DNA of 36,515 nt from Okeania sp. SIO2B3 (GTDB lineage Bacteria; Cyanobacteriota; Cyanobacteriia; Cyanobacteriales; Microcoleaceae): contig NZ_JAAHGH010000081.1 in assembly GCF_010672525.1 (NCBI RefSeq), positions 1-36,515 of the forward strand, in the 5' to 3' direction. The notes beneath the pieces are model-generated. The model saw only the letters and a list, made by a program, of their open reading frames with translations. It did not search any database and had not been told where the DNA came from. Shown here piece after piece: positions 19,893 through 27,949 of the stretch; the stretch's first letter is position 1; the number at the start of each line of letters is the position of its first letter. The position numbers and the translations under genes are program-made.

Positions 19893-21224
19893 TTATTCTG
19901 AAGCAACCATAGAATCACGTTCCGCTAGTAGACGACGTAATTCTTGTTGTCGAACGCTATCAAGTGGAAAATTCCAGATAGCGATCGCTGCTATAAGACT
20001 AATTGGGATAGGAACACAAATAAATATATATTTAAGTGCCTCAATTGCTTCGGGAGTATTTGCGCCTCCAGGAACAAAACCAATCAAATCTAGAATAGGG
20101 TAAACCATACCAACTCCCAACGCAGAACCAACTTTGTTAGTCATGGTCAACAAAGAATAGTACAGACCTGTACGCTGTGTACCAGATTCCAGGTTATCAT
20201 GGTCTGTAACATCTGCCATGATCGACCGTAACAAAAATGCTCCCGCACCAGATTCAATACCAAACAGAATATTAACTAAACCATACAACCATAAATTCCC
20301 TGGTTGAACTAGCAATAAAGTAGTGAGAATTATACAACCATAAATTTTAGCAACACCAAAAGTCCGATGCTTCTCCAAACTATAACTAAGACGCATCCAG
20401 AAAGGAATGCCACAAAAACTAGCAATGAAATAAAGTAAAAGCATCAGACTAGACCATTGACCTAGATCCATGACATAACTAACAAAAAAAATGTAGATTG
20501 AACCAATAATTCCAGGAGCAAGACCAGTCATAACATTTGCCAGTAGGACTCGCATTAGTAGCTTGTTTTTCAACAGTAGAGAAGTTGACTTGACCAAACC
20601 AAGTTGAGGCGGTGGTGTCACAGGTCTTTCTTGAACATTACAAACAGCGATCGCTACAGTAATAGGTAGTAATACAATAGTAAACCAACCCATAGCAGCA
20701 ACTTTATTCCCAGCATCAATACTCCCAGTCTGCTCAAGAATAGTTGGAAGTATCAAGACAGCTAACATTCCAAAGACTAGAGCAAACTCTCGCCAACCTT
20801 GAATTCGCGCTCGCTCATAATAATCAGAAGATAATTCTGCACCCCAAGACATATGAGAAATACTCAACAGAGTCCAACCCACATATAGCAGCAACATCCA
20901 AAACAGAAGATAATTTCCCGCGATCGGCCCTTGAGGCATAAACACTTTGTAAACGCAAATCATTAAAATGGGAACAGATAATATAATCCAATGACGGCGA
21001 CGTCCAAGGGGAGTTGTCACTTTATCGCTGAGAATACCAAGAACTGGATCGGTAAAAACGTCCCAGAAACGGGTAATCATAAAAATTGTGCCCACCAGAG
21101 AAAGGCCAAGTCCCATTTCTTCTGCATAAAAAGGGGGGAGGTAGACCAAAAGAGGAAGACCAAGAGCGGAAAGAGGTATAGCAGGAGAGACAAAGGCTGC
21201 GATGGTTTTTTTGGTCAGATTCAT
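19893..21224 (-). CDS. GPH-type (MelB-like) major facilitator symporter
   Basis: 443 residues with about 12 hydrophobic segments spread over the whole length, the normal size for glycoside-pentoside-hexuronide:cation symporters. The family signature after helix 2 is clear: RFWDVFTDPVLGILSDK followed by TPLGRRRHWI, with Asp residues that in MelB take part in cation and sugar coupling. Later motifs include LRSIMADVTDHDNLESG and RTGLYYSLL, also typical of the family. It should move a sugar or related solute, or possibly a small terpenoid or lipid conjugate, across the inner membrane; the substrate cannot be read from sequence. It is divergent from the sulfotransferase gene (272 bases apart). The C-terminal tail (RQQELRRLLAERD) is charged and cytoplasmic. 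Confidence 0.85.
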   Translation of the reverse strand: MNLTKKTIAAFVSPAIPLSALGLPLLVYLPPFYAEEMGLGLSLVGTIFMITRFWDVFTDPVLGILSDKVTTPLGRRRHWIILSVPILMICVYKVFMPQGPIAGNYLLFWMLLLYVGWTLLSISHMSWGAELSSDYYERARIQGWREFALVFGMLAVLILPTILEQTGSIDAGNKVAAMGWFTIVLLPITVAIAVCNVQERPVTPPPQLGLVKSTSLLLKNKLLMRVLLANVMTGLAPGIIGSIYIFFVSYVMDLGQWSSLMLLLYFIASFCGIPFWMRLSYSLEKHRTFGVAKIYGCIILTTLLLVQPGNLWLYGLVNILFGIESGAGAFLLRSIMADVTDHDNLESGTQRTGLYYSLLTMTNKVGSALGVGMVYPILDLIGFVPGGANTPEAIEALKYIFICVPIPISLIAAIAIWNFPLDSVRQQELRRLLAERDSMVASE

Positions 21225-21365
21225 CTTTTTGTATTATTTATGGCCTTGGAGCAAGTATAAAATTATATTTCATTTAATTTTAGTTAGATGAATCAGAAAT
21301 TACATTAGTTCTATATTTACTTAAGATTAGAGAATTTTTTGGGTAATACCGAGGCGATCGCGATT

Positions 21366-21430
21366 TGTGATTTTATTTGTCATAACCTAAAGTACCAGGA
21401 GCAATAAAATCTGGTATTTCTGGATAGTGG
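21366..21430 (+). repeat. ~65-bp dispersed direct repeat, copy 1
   Basis: ATTTTATTTGTCATAACCTA, then AGTACCAGGAGCAATAAAAT and CTGGTATTTCTGGATA. A second copy in the same orientation lies at 27190-27263. It contains a small hairpin (TACCAG / CTGGTA). It lies in the divergent promoter region between the transporter and the sulfotransferase; a HIP1 GCGATCGC octamer is just before it. Confidence 0.8.
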
Positions 21431-21495
21431 AATAGTTTGTGTTTACCAGAAAATCTGTTTTATCATAAATTACTGACAGTAAAAGAATAAAGACA

Positions 21496-22470
21496 ATGCA
21501 ATCTGAAGTTATGAATAGTTTTGCCGATCGACCATACCTAGACTTATGTTCAAAAATTGATTTTAACCCTGTTTTTATTATGGGAGAGCATCGATCGGGG
21601 ACTACTTTGTTGTACAAAACCTTGGTAGCTACGGAGTGTTTTAACTGTGTCACTGCCTATCACATCATTAAATACGATCAAATTCTGGCCAACTATATCA
21701 ATCAAACTGAGCACCAGACTCGCCAAGAACTGCAAGAACTATTCAAGTCTTTGGGTATAAGCGATAGAATCATAGACCATGTAGTTACAACTCCAGATTT
21801 ACCGGAAGAATATGGATTCATTCTTAAAAATGCTGGGTATGAGTCTTACCTGAACCCTGACAATATTTCTTTATTTATAGAATTGTGCAGAAAAATTCAA
21901 TTCGTCTCGGACTCAAATAAACCGCTTTTACTGAAAAATCCTTGGTGCTTTTCTCACTTCAAGTATGTCAAGGATACTTTTCCACAGGCTAAATTTATTT
22001 TTATTCATCGACATCCTATTCATGTCATAAATTCCAAGCTGAAAGCTGTCCGCCTTATACTCTCTACTAAGAGTGCTTATACTACTCTAATTTCCCAAGA
22101 ATTTAATAAGATATTAAAGAACCCTTTACAAGGTTTTATATTCCGGTTTTTATATTCCAATTACTTCGATATGGGATTACGCCGAGTCACCAAGTCTTCT
22201 GTTGAATCAACCACTTATTTTTTAGAGAATATTGATTCATTACCAAAAACAGATTATATTTCTTTAGGATATGAAGAGCTCTGTCAATCTCCAGAGTCTA
22301 CTATTATTAAAATTTTAGACTTTCTAAGACTACAGGCAAAAACAGTATTAGAATATGATAAATTGATTGAACAACGTCCAATTAAATTATTACCAGAGGT
22401 CGAAAGAAAGTATGGTGAAATTTGCCATAGGTTACAACCTTATTTGAATTATTATGGATATGATTCTTAA
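21496..22470 (+). CDS. Sulfotransferase family protein (PAPS-dependent)
   Basis: 324 residues, normal length. The 5'-phosphosulfate loop is GEHRSGTTLLYK (residues 30-41), and the 3'-phosphate region is AKFIFIHRHPIHVINSKLKAV near residues 165-185, both at expected places for PAPS-binding sulfotransferases. The family moves sulfate from PAPS to a hydroxyl of a sugar, lipid or small molecule. ATG 21496 (MQSEVMNSFADRP) puts the loop near the N-terminus; a later ATG at codon 6 is possible. No signal peptide, so cytoplasmic. The broken acyltransferase gene follows 52 bases downstream on the same strand, suggesting an ancestral two-gene operon of sulfation and acylation. The acceptor is unknown; a glycolipid would fit the neighbours but is inference. 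Confidence 0.85.
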   Translation: MQSEVMNSFADRPYLDLCSKIDFNPVFIMGEHRSGTTLLYKTLVATECFNCVTAYHIIKYDQILANYINQTEHQTRQELQELFKSLGISDRIIDHVVTTPDLPEEYGFILKNAGYESYLNPDNISLFIELCRKIQFVSDSNKPLLLKNPWCFSHFKYVKDTFPQAKFIFIHRHPIHVINSKLKAVRLILSTKSAYTTLISQEFNKILKNPLQGFIFRFLYSNYFDMGLRRVTKSSVESTTYFLENIDSLPKTDYISLGYEELCQSPESTIIKILDFLRLQAKTVLEYDKLIEQRPIKLLPEVERKYGEICHRLQPYLNYYGYDS

Positions 22471-22522
22471 ATTAGGATGATTTAGATAAACTTTGTTGGT
22501 TAATTTAATAACAATAATTTTA

Positions 22523-23441
22523 ATGGATTCAGTAGAAAGAAAACTAGGTTTAATTGAAAATCTTTTTCATATCATTCACGATTTTGGTGGCATGATAGAT
22601 GTTAACGTTGCTCGGATCGAAGGGGAAATCGAAACTAATATTTTACGAAAAGCTCTTGATTTACTACAAAAACGTCATCCAATGCTTCGAGTTAGGATTA
22701 TTGAACTCTCTGATGGGGCTTATTTTAGTTCTCAATAAATCAAAAAAATCCCCTTACCAACTATAACCAAAACAAATGAAAATCAGTGGTTGGAGATTGC
22801 TGAATAAGAACTACATCAGAAATTTTCTGACGAGTTGATTCCCTTGTGTCGAATAACTTTACTTAAATCTTCTCTTAGTAATGGTATTAATGAAATTATC
22901 GCTACTTTTCATCATGATATTACTGATGGATTATCTTGTATGAATTTTATCGACGAACTATTATTTTATTATCAGAAAATCGCTGCTGGGGAAAAAATAC
23001 CTAATGAGATAGTTCTGCCTTTTTTTTCTCCTATAGAACAAACACTTGATCGAAGTTTTGTTGATGTTAATTTCAGACAAAAACTAGAAAGTAAAAATGT
23101 TAAAGAACCTCCAGTCCCAAAATTAATTATCGAGCTTGGAAGAAAATTCGACAGGAAGAATCAAAACAATTAACATTTCTAATCGTGGAAAATTTGACTT
23201 AGCTGAAAGCTATGGCAAATTAAAAATCAAAGAAATATATTTTATTGTAGGACAGCATTTATTTAGTCCATGTCTTTGGCTGGGTGCAGTAACTTTCCAT
23301 GAACAGCTCTTTTGTAGCTTTGCTCATGTAACTCCTTTAATAAACTCTCAAACGATGAATGATTTTGCTGATGGTGTTGTAGGTATTCTAGAAAAAGCTT
23401 CTTTAAAAGAATTTTTGTGTTTACAAGAATTATCAAATTAA
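22523..23441 (+). pseudogene. Broken condensation-domain-like acyltransferase
   Basis: The frame from ATG 22523 (MDSVERKLGLIEN...) has TAA stops at 22736 and 22805 but continues in the same frame (IPLCRITLLKSS) through HHDITDG, the HHxxxDG active-site motif of NRPS condensation domains and of PapA/alcohol acyltransferases. It stops at 23171; similarity resumes in the +1 frame (INISNRGKFDLAESYGKLK... to 23441), matching the C-terminal part of such proteins. About 120 residues of the usual 430 are missing at the junction. The size and lone domain suggest a free-standing acyltransferase rather than part of an NRPS. It cannot make a full protein now. It followed the sulfotransferase. Confidence 0.75.
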
Positions 23442-23450
23442 TTAAATAGT

Positions 23451-23563
23451 CAGGACTTAGGCAAACTAAGCTTGAAAACGCCATATGTAGGGGCGAATAG
23501 CATTGGCTAGCGCCAAGCTCCGCTAACGCCCTCACTGGATTTAGTTTCCGTGCGTAAGTCCTG
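23451..23563. mobile_element. 113-bp MITE overlapping the P450 stop codon
   Basis: Left end CAGGACTTAGGCA (23451-23463) and right end TGCGTAAGTCCTG (23551-23563) are inverted repeats with one mismatch over 13 bases. Inside are GTAGGGGCGAATAGC and AGCTCCGCTAACGCC. Its right end lies inside the P450 gene at 23541-24941 and supplies the last codons. No clear target duplication could be fixed. Confidence 0.7.
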
Positions 23564-24941
23564 TAGAAGTAGTTTGCATAACTCGCTGTTGAGTTCGCTT
23601 ACCTTTAACTACCATCCGCACCCCATCTGATGGTGCGAGCAGAATGCCTTTCCGTACTGGCTTGGGCTTACTATCCGCTAATACTAACTGCCAACGGGAT
23701 AGTACATTTGCTAGAACCAGTTTCATCTCAAACTCAGCAAAAGCAAAGCCCAGACAGCGACGGTTTCCTCCACCAAAAGGTAAATATTCATAAGGAGAAA
23801 ATTGACGTTCCAGAAAACGCTCTGGCTTGAAATGCTTTGGTTCGGGATATAAATCTTCACGATGATGGGTTAGATAAATACAGGCAGACAAGATAGTACC
23901 AGGTTCAAAGTGGTAATCCCCAATCTGTAGTGGCGATTTGACCACTCGTGGAAAAGCAAACACTGTTACTGGATAAATACGCAGAGTTTCTTTGCAGACA
24001 GCATTCAAATAAGGCAATTTTAAAATCATACTCGAATCAGGATTATCGCCAAGGTCATCCAACTCTTGCAACAGTTTGTCTCGTATTTGTGGCTGATTAT
24101 GAATCCAGTAAAATGCCCAAGCTAGAGATGTTGCAGTTGTTTCATGACCAGCTACCAAGAGTGTCATCAATTCATCTCGTAACTCCACATCTGTCATCTG
24201 CTCGCCATTCTCATCGCGAGCTGCCATCATTAAAGAAAGAATATCAGTGCGAGATGAATCTAATTTTGCTCGACGTTCCTTAATTTCAGCGTAAATTAGT
24301 TCATCCATTCGCTGGCGTAGAAGAAGAAAATGCCCCCAAGGACTCCAAGACCCTAAATTCTTTTGTAATATTGGAAACATAAGTATCATAGTTTGCAATA
24401 AAGGTCTTTTAGGATTAAGCCATTCCAGCAATACTTCTTTAAGTTCCTTGTAACGCGAACCTTCTTCTAGACCAAATACAGCTTTTATAATTACCTCAAA
24501 AGAAATGGCCTGCATAGACGAACGGACTGAGAAGGTTTGATCGATCTGCCATTGACTTGTTACTTGCTCAGTGATTTTGTGAATCAGTTCACCATAAGCA
24601 CGCATTCTTTCTCCGTGAAAGGGAGGCATTAATAGTTTTCTCTGTCGCCGATGTTGCTCTCCACTAAGAGCAATCAGTGAATGTTGTCCCAATAAGGGGA
24701 GTTTAATCCCAGCCTCCTTACCAGAGTCCAATTGTTTTAAATCGGCAGTAAAAATTTTCTCGACCCCTTCAGGGTTGCTAACAATAACTTGAGGAATATT
24801 ACTGGGACCAAAGGAAAAAGTAAATATATCTCCGTAGATTTGTGCTTGTTTTTCGAGAATTTCCAAGGGTTTAGTAATCCACTGAAGTTTTTGCAGTAAT
24901 GATAAAGTCCGGGAACCATCGGGAAATTTAGGTTTAGCCAT
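23541..24941 (-). CDS. Cytochrome P450, CYP110-like (first of two)
   Basis: 466 residues, full length. Motifs in order: oxygen-activating I-helix AGHETTATS (264-272), ExxR at 318-321 (KETLR), PERF-type FKPERFLERQ (371-380) and the heme loop PFGGGNRRCLG with Cys396 as heme ligand. CYP110 enzymes are widespread in cyanobacteria; known members hydroxylate fatty acids, alkanes or terpenoids. No membrane anchor at the N-terminus, so soluble. Electron partners are not encoded nearby. It is about 60% similar by eye to the P450 at 25693-27078, so the pair arose by duplication. The last residues (STGLTHGN) have no match in the paralogue and are coded by the inserted MITE, which also gives the stop. 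The substrate cannot be predicted. Confidence 0.92.
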   Translation of the reverse strand: MAKPKFPDGSRTLSLLQKLQWITKPLEILEKQAQIYGDIFTFSFGPSNIPQVIVSNPEGVEKIFTADLKQLDSGKEAGIKLPLLGQHSLIALSGEQHRRQRKLLMPPFHGERMRAYGELIHKITEQVTSQWQIDQTFSVRSSMQAISFEVIIKAVFGLEEGSRYKELKEVLLEWLNPKRPLLQTMILMFPILQKNLGSWSPWGHFLLLRQRMDELIYAEIKERRAKLDSSRTDILSLMMAARDENGEQMTDVELRDELMTLLVAGHETTATSLAWAFYWIHNQPQIRDKLLQELDDLGDNPDSSMILKLPYLNAVCKETLRIYPVTVFAFPRVVKSPLQIGDYHFEPGTILSACIYLTHHREDLYPEPKHFKPERFLERQFSPYEYLPFGGGNRRCLGFAFAEFEMKLVLANVLSRWQLVLADSKPKPVRKGILLAPSDGVRMVVKGKRTQQRVMQTTSTGLTHGN

Positions 24942-25045
24942 TTTTATTTATATCTTGGTGATGTGATGGAAACTGTATTCTAAATAGTCTTGAGAACTCT
25001 TTAATTAAGTCAATACTCTCCATTTTTTGAGTTCTTTGGGAGCTA

Positions 25046-25647
25046 TCAACCCTGAGGACGCAAAATTTGAGCAACCTGAACCACACAATCAGAAAATCTC
25101 AGAGGGATGATCGAATCATTTTCTGTCAAAATCATCTCTCTTTGATAACCTTCCTGAGTAGGTTCTCGATAAACATACAATTGACGATTTTGGATGTCTA
25201 ATACCCAATAATCCTCAATACCTGACCTAGCATAAACTGTTCTTTTTACCTCCTGATCGCCCTTCAAAGTAGTATCAGCAATTTCCACAATTAAGTATAC
25301 ATCATTAAAGGTAGGATGAGCTTCCTCATAATCCCAAATCTCACTTTTAACTACTGCACTATCCGGTTCAGGTTCCGAAAATTATTAAGTCTAATAGGAA
25401 GTTGTAATCTAATTAAAACATTATCCCCCAAAATCAGACTTAATAACCGATTAATGCGAGTAATAGCTGCTGCACGATAACTTCCTTGAGGCGACATTTT
25501 TTTAATAATTTTTCCGTCTATTAACTCTACTTTTTCGTCAGGTAATAAAATTCCTGCCTCTGCCATACAATGATAATTTTCTACAGTCCAAAGACGCAGA
25601 GGCAAAGAAGTAAAAAAGTGAGTATTTTGTCGTTTGTTTTCTAACAT
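25046..25647 (-). pseudogene. Frameshifted Uma2-family (DUF820) nuclease-like gene
   Basis: The 5' half (25351-25647, MLENKRQNTHFFTSLPLRLW...) reads to RLNNF and then leaves frame near 25375. The 3' half continues in another frame as SEPEPDSAVVK...VEIADTTLKGDQEVKRTVYARSGIEDYWVLD to the stop at 25046. Joined, it is about 200 residues, the normal size for Uma2 proteins, with the PD-(D/E)xK-like residues EPD, EIAD and the DxK region in place. One base lost in a short T-run (TTTTCGG) explains the break. Uma2 genes are very abundant in cyanobacteria, have no clear role, and are often found damaged. It lies between the two P450 genes and is probably an independent passenger. Confidence 0.8.
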
Positions 25648-25692
25648 TGAAATAGAGCAATTAAATGTTTATATTCTTTAAATTGCATTATT

Positions 25693-27078
25693 CTAAACAG
25701 TCTCTAAAACACGCGATTTTTGAGTTCTTTTTCCCTTAACTACCATCCGTACTCCATCTGCTGGAGCCATCAACAAACCACGACGCACTGCTTTAACAGG
25801 CTTTTGATCTGCTAATGCCAACTCCCAACTAGATAGTATCGTTGCTAATACCAATTTCATCTCAAACAAGGCAAAAGCTTGACCTATACAGCGACGGTTG
25901 CCTCCACCAAAAGGCAAATATTCATAAGGAGAAAATTGACGTTCTAGAAAACGCTCTGGTTTAAACTGCTTCGGTTGAGGATATAAATCTTCCCGATGAT
26001 GAGTTAAATAAATACAGGGAGTGAGAAAAGTTCCTGGTTGAAACTGATAACCCATAATTTCTAGGGGTGACTTCACCTCTCGTTGAAATGCCAATATTGC
26101 TACTGGATAAATTCGCAGAGTTTCTTTGCACACAGCATCCAAATAGGGCAATTTGAAAATTTCCATCGGATCTGGTTTATCTCCCAGTGCATCCAGTTCT
26201 TGCAGCAGTTGATCTCGAATTTCTGGTTGACGGTGAATCCAGTAAAATGCCCATGCTAAAGCTGTTGCAGTAGTTTCGTGACCAGCTACTAACAGAGTAA
26301 TTAACTCATCGCGCAATTCTAAATCTGTCATTGGTTGCCCCTCTTCATCCCGCGCTGCCATCATCAAAGACAAAATATCGGTGCGAGTGGGGTCGGGATT
26401 TTCTCTACGTTCAGCAATTTCAGCGTAGATGAGTTTATCAATGTCTCGCTCATTCTGCATCAAACGCCCCCAAGGACTTAACGGTCCCCAATCTTTTTGT
26501 AGTGCAGGGAAAAATAGCAATATCGATCTGAAGATAGGTTTTCCTCCTTCAAATCTAGCAGTGAGCAATTGATCTATTTCTTGTAAGCGTTGACCTTCTT
26601 CTAAACCAAATACAGCCTTTAATATTACTTGAAATGAGATTCTTTGAGTAGATGAGCGAATGGAAAAAGTTTTGTTTGTTATCCATTGAGACGTAACTTG
26701 CTGGATAATTTCACGAATGAGCTCGCCGTAAGCTAGCATCCTTTGGCCATGAAATGGTGGTGTTAAGAGTTTCCGTTGCCGTCTGTGAGGAGCGCCTGAA
26801 AGTGCTATCAGAGATTGCTCTCCTAAAAAAGGCAACCTTGTCCCATTTCCGCCTGCATCTAATTTTTCTGGATCGGTGGCAAAAATTTCTTGAATTCCTT
26901 GGGGGTTACTGATGATTACCATTGACTTTTTACTATCACCTAATAAAACAGGAAGGGTAAAAATATCACCATACTGTCTAGCATTACTTTCCAGGAATTC
27001 CAAGGGTTTGACTATTCGTTGCAGTTTATTCAGGAATGACAGATTTTGTGGACCTTTAGGGAGTTGGGATGTAACCAT
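25693..27078 (-). CDS. Cytochrome P450, CYP110-like (second of two)
   Basis: 461 residues, full length. I-helix AGHETTATA (265-273), ExxR KETLR with Glu319, PERF region FKPERFLERQ and heme loop PFGGGNRRCIG with Cys397. The C-terminus (VVKGKRTQKSRVLETV) shows what the unaltered end looks like, in contrast with its paralogue. Monooxygenase, probably acting on a fatty acid, hydrocarbon or terpenoid as known CYP110 enzymes do; the substrate is unknown. It has its own likely promoter in the 27.1 kb gap and may once have been co-transcribed with the Uma2 gene and the other P450, all on the same strand. Start ATG 27078 (MVTSQLPKGPQNLSF) is in line with the paralogue start. Confidence 0.92.
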   Translation of the reverse strand: MVTSQLPKGPQNLSFLNKLQRIVKPLEFLESNARQYGDIFTLPVLLGDSKKSMVIISNPQGIQEIFATDPEKLDAGGNGTRLPFLGEQSLIALSGAPHRRQRKLLTPPFHGQRMLAYGELIREIIQQVTSQWITNKTFSIRSSTQRISFQVILKAVFGLEEGQRLQEIDQLLTARFEGGKPIFRSILLFFPALQKDWGPLSPWGRLMQNERDIDKLIYAEIAERRENPDPTRTDILSLMMAARDEEGQPMTDLELRDELITLLVAGHETTATALAWAFYWIHRQPEIRDQLLQELDALGDKPDPMEIFKLPYLDAVCKETLRIYPVAILAFQREVKSPLEIMGYQFQPGTFLTPCIYLTHHREDLYPQPKQFKPERFLERQFSPYEYLPFGGGNRRCIGQAFALFEMKLVLATILSSWELALADQKPVKAVRRGLLMAPADGVRMVVKGKRTQKSRVLETV

Positions 27079-27189
27079 TTTTTTTTCTAACTTTGATTGC
27101 TACTAATATATTCTATCTATAATCGCATTTTTGCTACATCATTTTCTGGGGCTTTGCCTAGAAGCCAAAGTCTTAAGTCTAACGCAATT

Positions 27190-27263
27190 TATCATTTTAT
27201 TTGTCATAACCTAGAGTCCCAGAAATAATAAAATCTGGTATTTTAATCTCTGGATATTTTTTC
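27190..27263 (+). repeat. ~65-bp dispersed direct repeat, copy 2
   Basis: ATTTTATTTGTCATAACCTA, AGTCCCAGAAATAATAAAAT and CTGGTATTTTAATCTCTGG; the same sequence with small changes is at 21366-21430. The two copies bracket the sulfotransferase-to-P450 block. Confidence 0.8.
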
Positions 27264-27610
27264 AATTAGCAATTAGATAGATATATACTATTGTCGCCAA
27301 AAAAAAGAATACTTTGAGTCTAGCTGTTTAATTTTGTCAAAGCGATCGCTAATATTATGTCCAGTTAAATATAGAGAGTCACTCTTACGCATCAAATCTT
27401 ACAGAGTCTTCCCTACAAGACTTTCAACTCTATAAGTATAGTAATTTGTCTAGATTAACCATAAATCTTTTCAGATTTACCCACCCTACATTTTTGATAT
27501 TCTCTTACTGTATAATAAAGATAATTATACTTAAATATTATCAAAATCATGGTAGAGATACTGCACAATTTATCATCAGATAAAAAATCAAAATAAAATT
27601 TACTAGATAA

Positions 27611-27905
27611 TTAGGGCGTGACCGATCTAATCTAAAAGCATTGACATATAAAGACAAGTGCCTTTTTGGGGTCAAAAAAAGTGCAAATTTTTCAGCTCTT
27701 CATGCTCAAAAAGGAGCGTATTTTAGGCTCATAGTTGGGCATAAAAATGATTCTGACAATTCTTAGCTCTTACCTCCTCGCTCCCAAGCCATTTCTCCCC
27801 TCCACCGGAGGGGTTAGGGGTGGGTTGTCTCCTGTCTCCTGTTTCCTGTCTCCTGTCTCCTGTCTCCTACAAAGAGCAAAAAGACTTTCCATACGCAAAC
27901 CCTAA
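27611..27905 (+). mobile_element. ~295-bp MITE, copy upstream of FHA-kinase
   Basis: It begins TTAGGGCGTGACC and ends GCAAACCCTAA, imperfect inverted ends. The interior is closely similar to 29604-29877 (AAAAGCATTGACATATAAAG, GTGCCTTTTTGGGGTC, AAAAAAGTGCA, CTCTTCATGCTCAAAAAGG, ATTTCTCCCCTCC, GGGTGGGTTGTCTCC) and includes a heptamer run of GTCTCCT (27831-27869). Ends 44 bases before the kinase start, so it may carry that promoter. Confidence 0.85.
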
Positions 27906-27949
27906 TTAATAGAAATCATCGCACAAATATTAAAAATTTTAACTACCTC

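Larger units (their letters stand above)
27079..27949. other. Intergenic stretch between second P450 and FHA-kinase
   Basis: No gene. It holds copy 2 of the 65-bp direct repeat (27190-27263), an ATTATGTCCAG degenerate IS630-end near 27353, a HIP1 octamer (27343-27350), and the MITE at 27611-27905. The divergent promoters of the P450 and the FHA-kinase must lie here. Confidence 0.7.

Noticed and set aside
22523-23441. Start of an NRPS cluster
   Set aside because: Only a condensation-type domain is present, with no adenylation or carrier domain, and it is broken; a stand-alone acyltransferase fits better.
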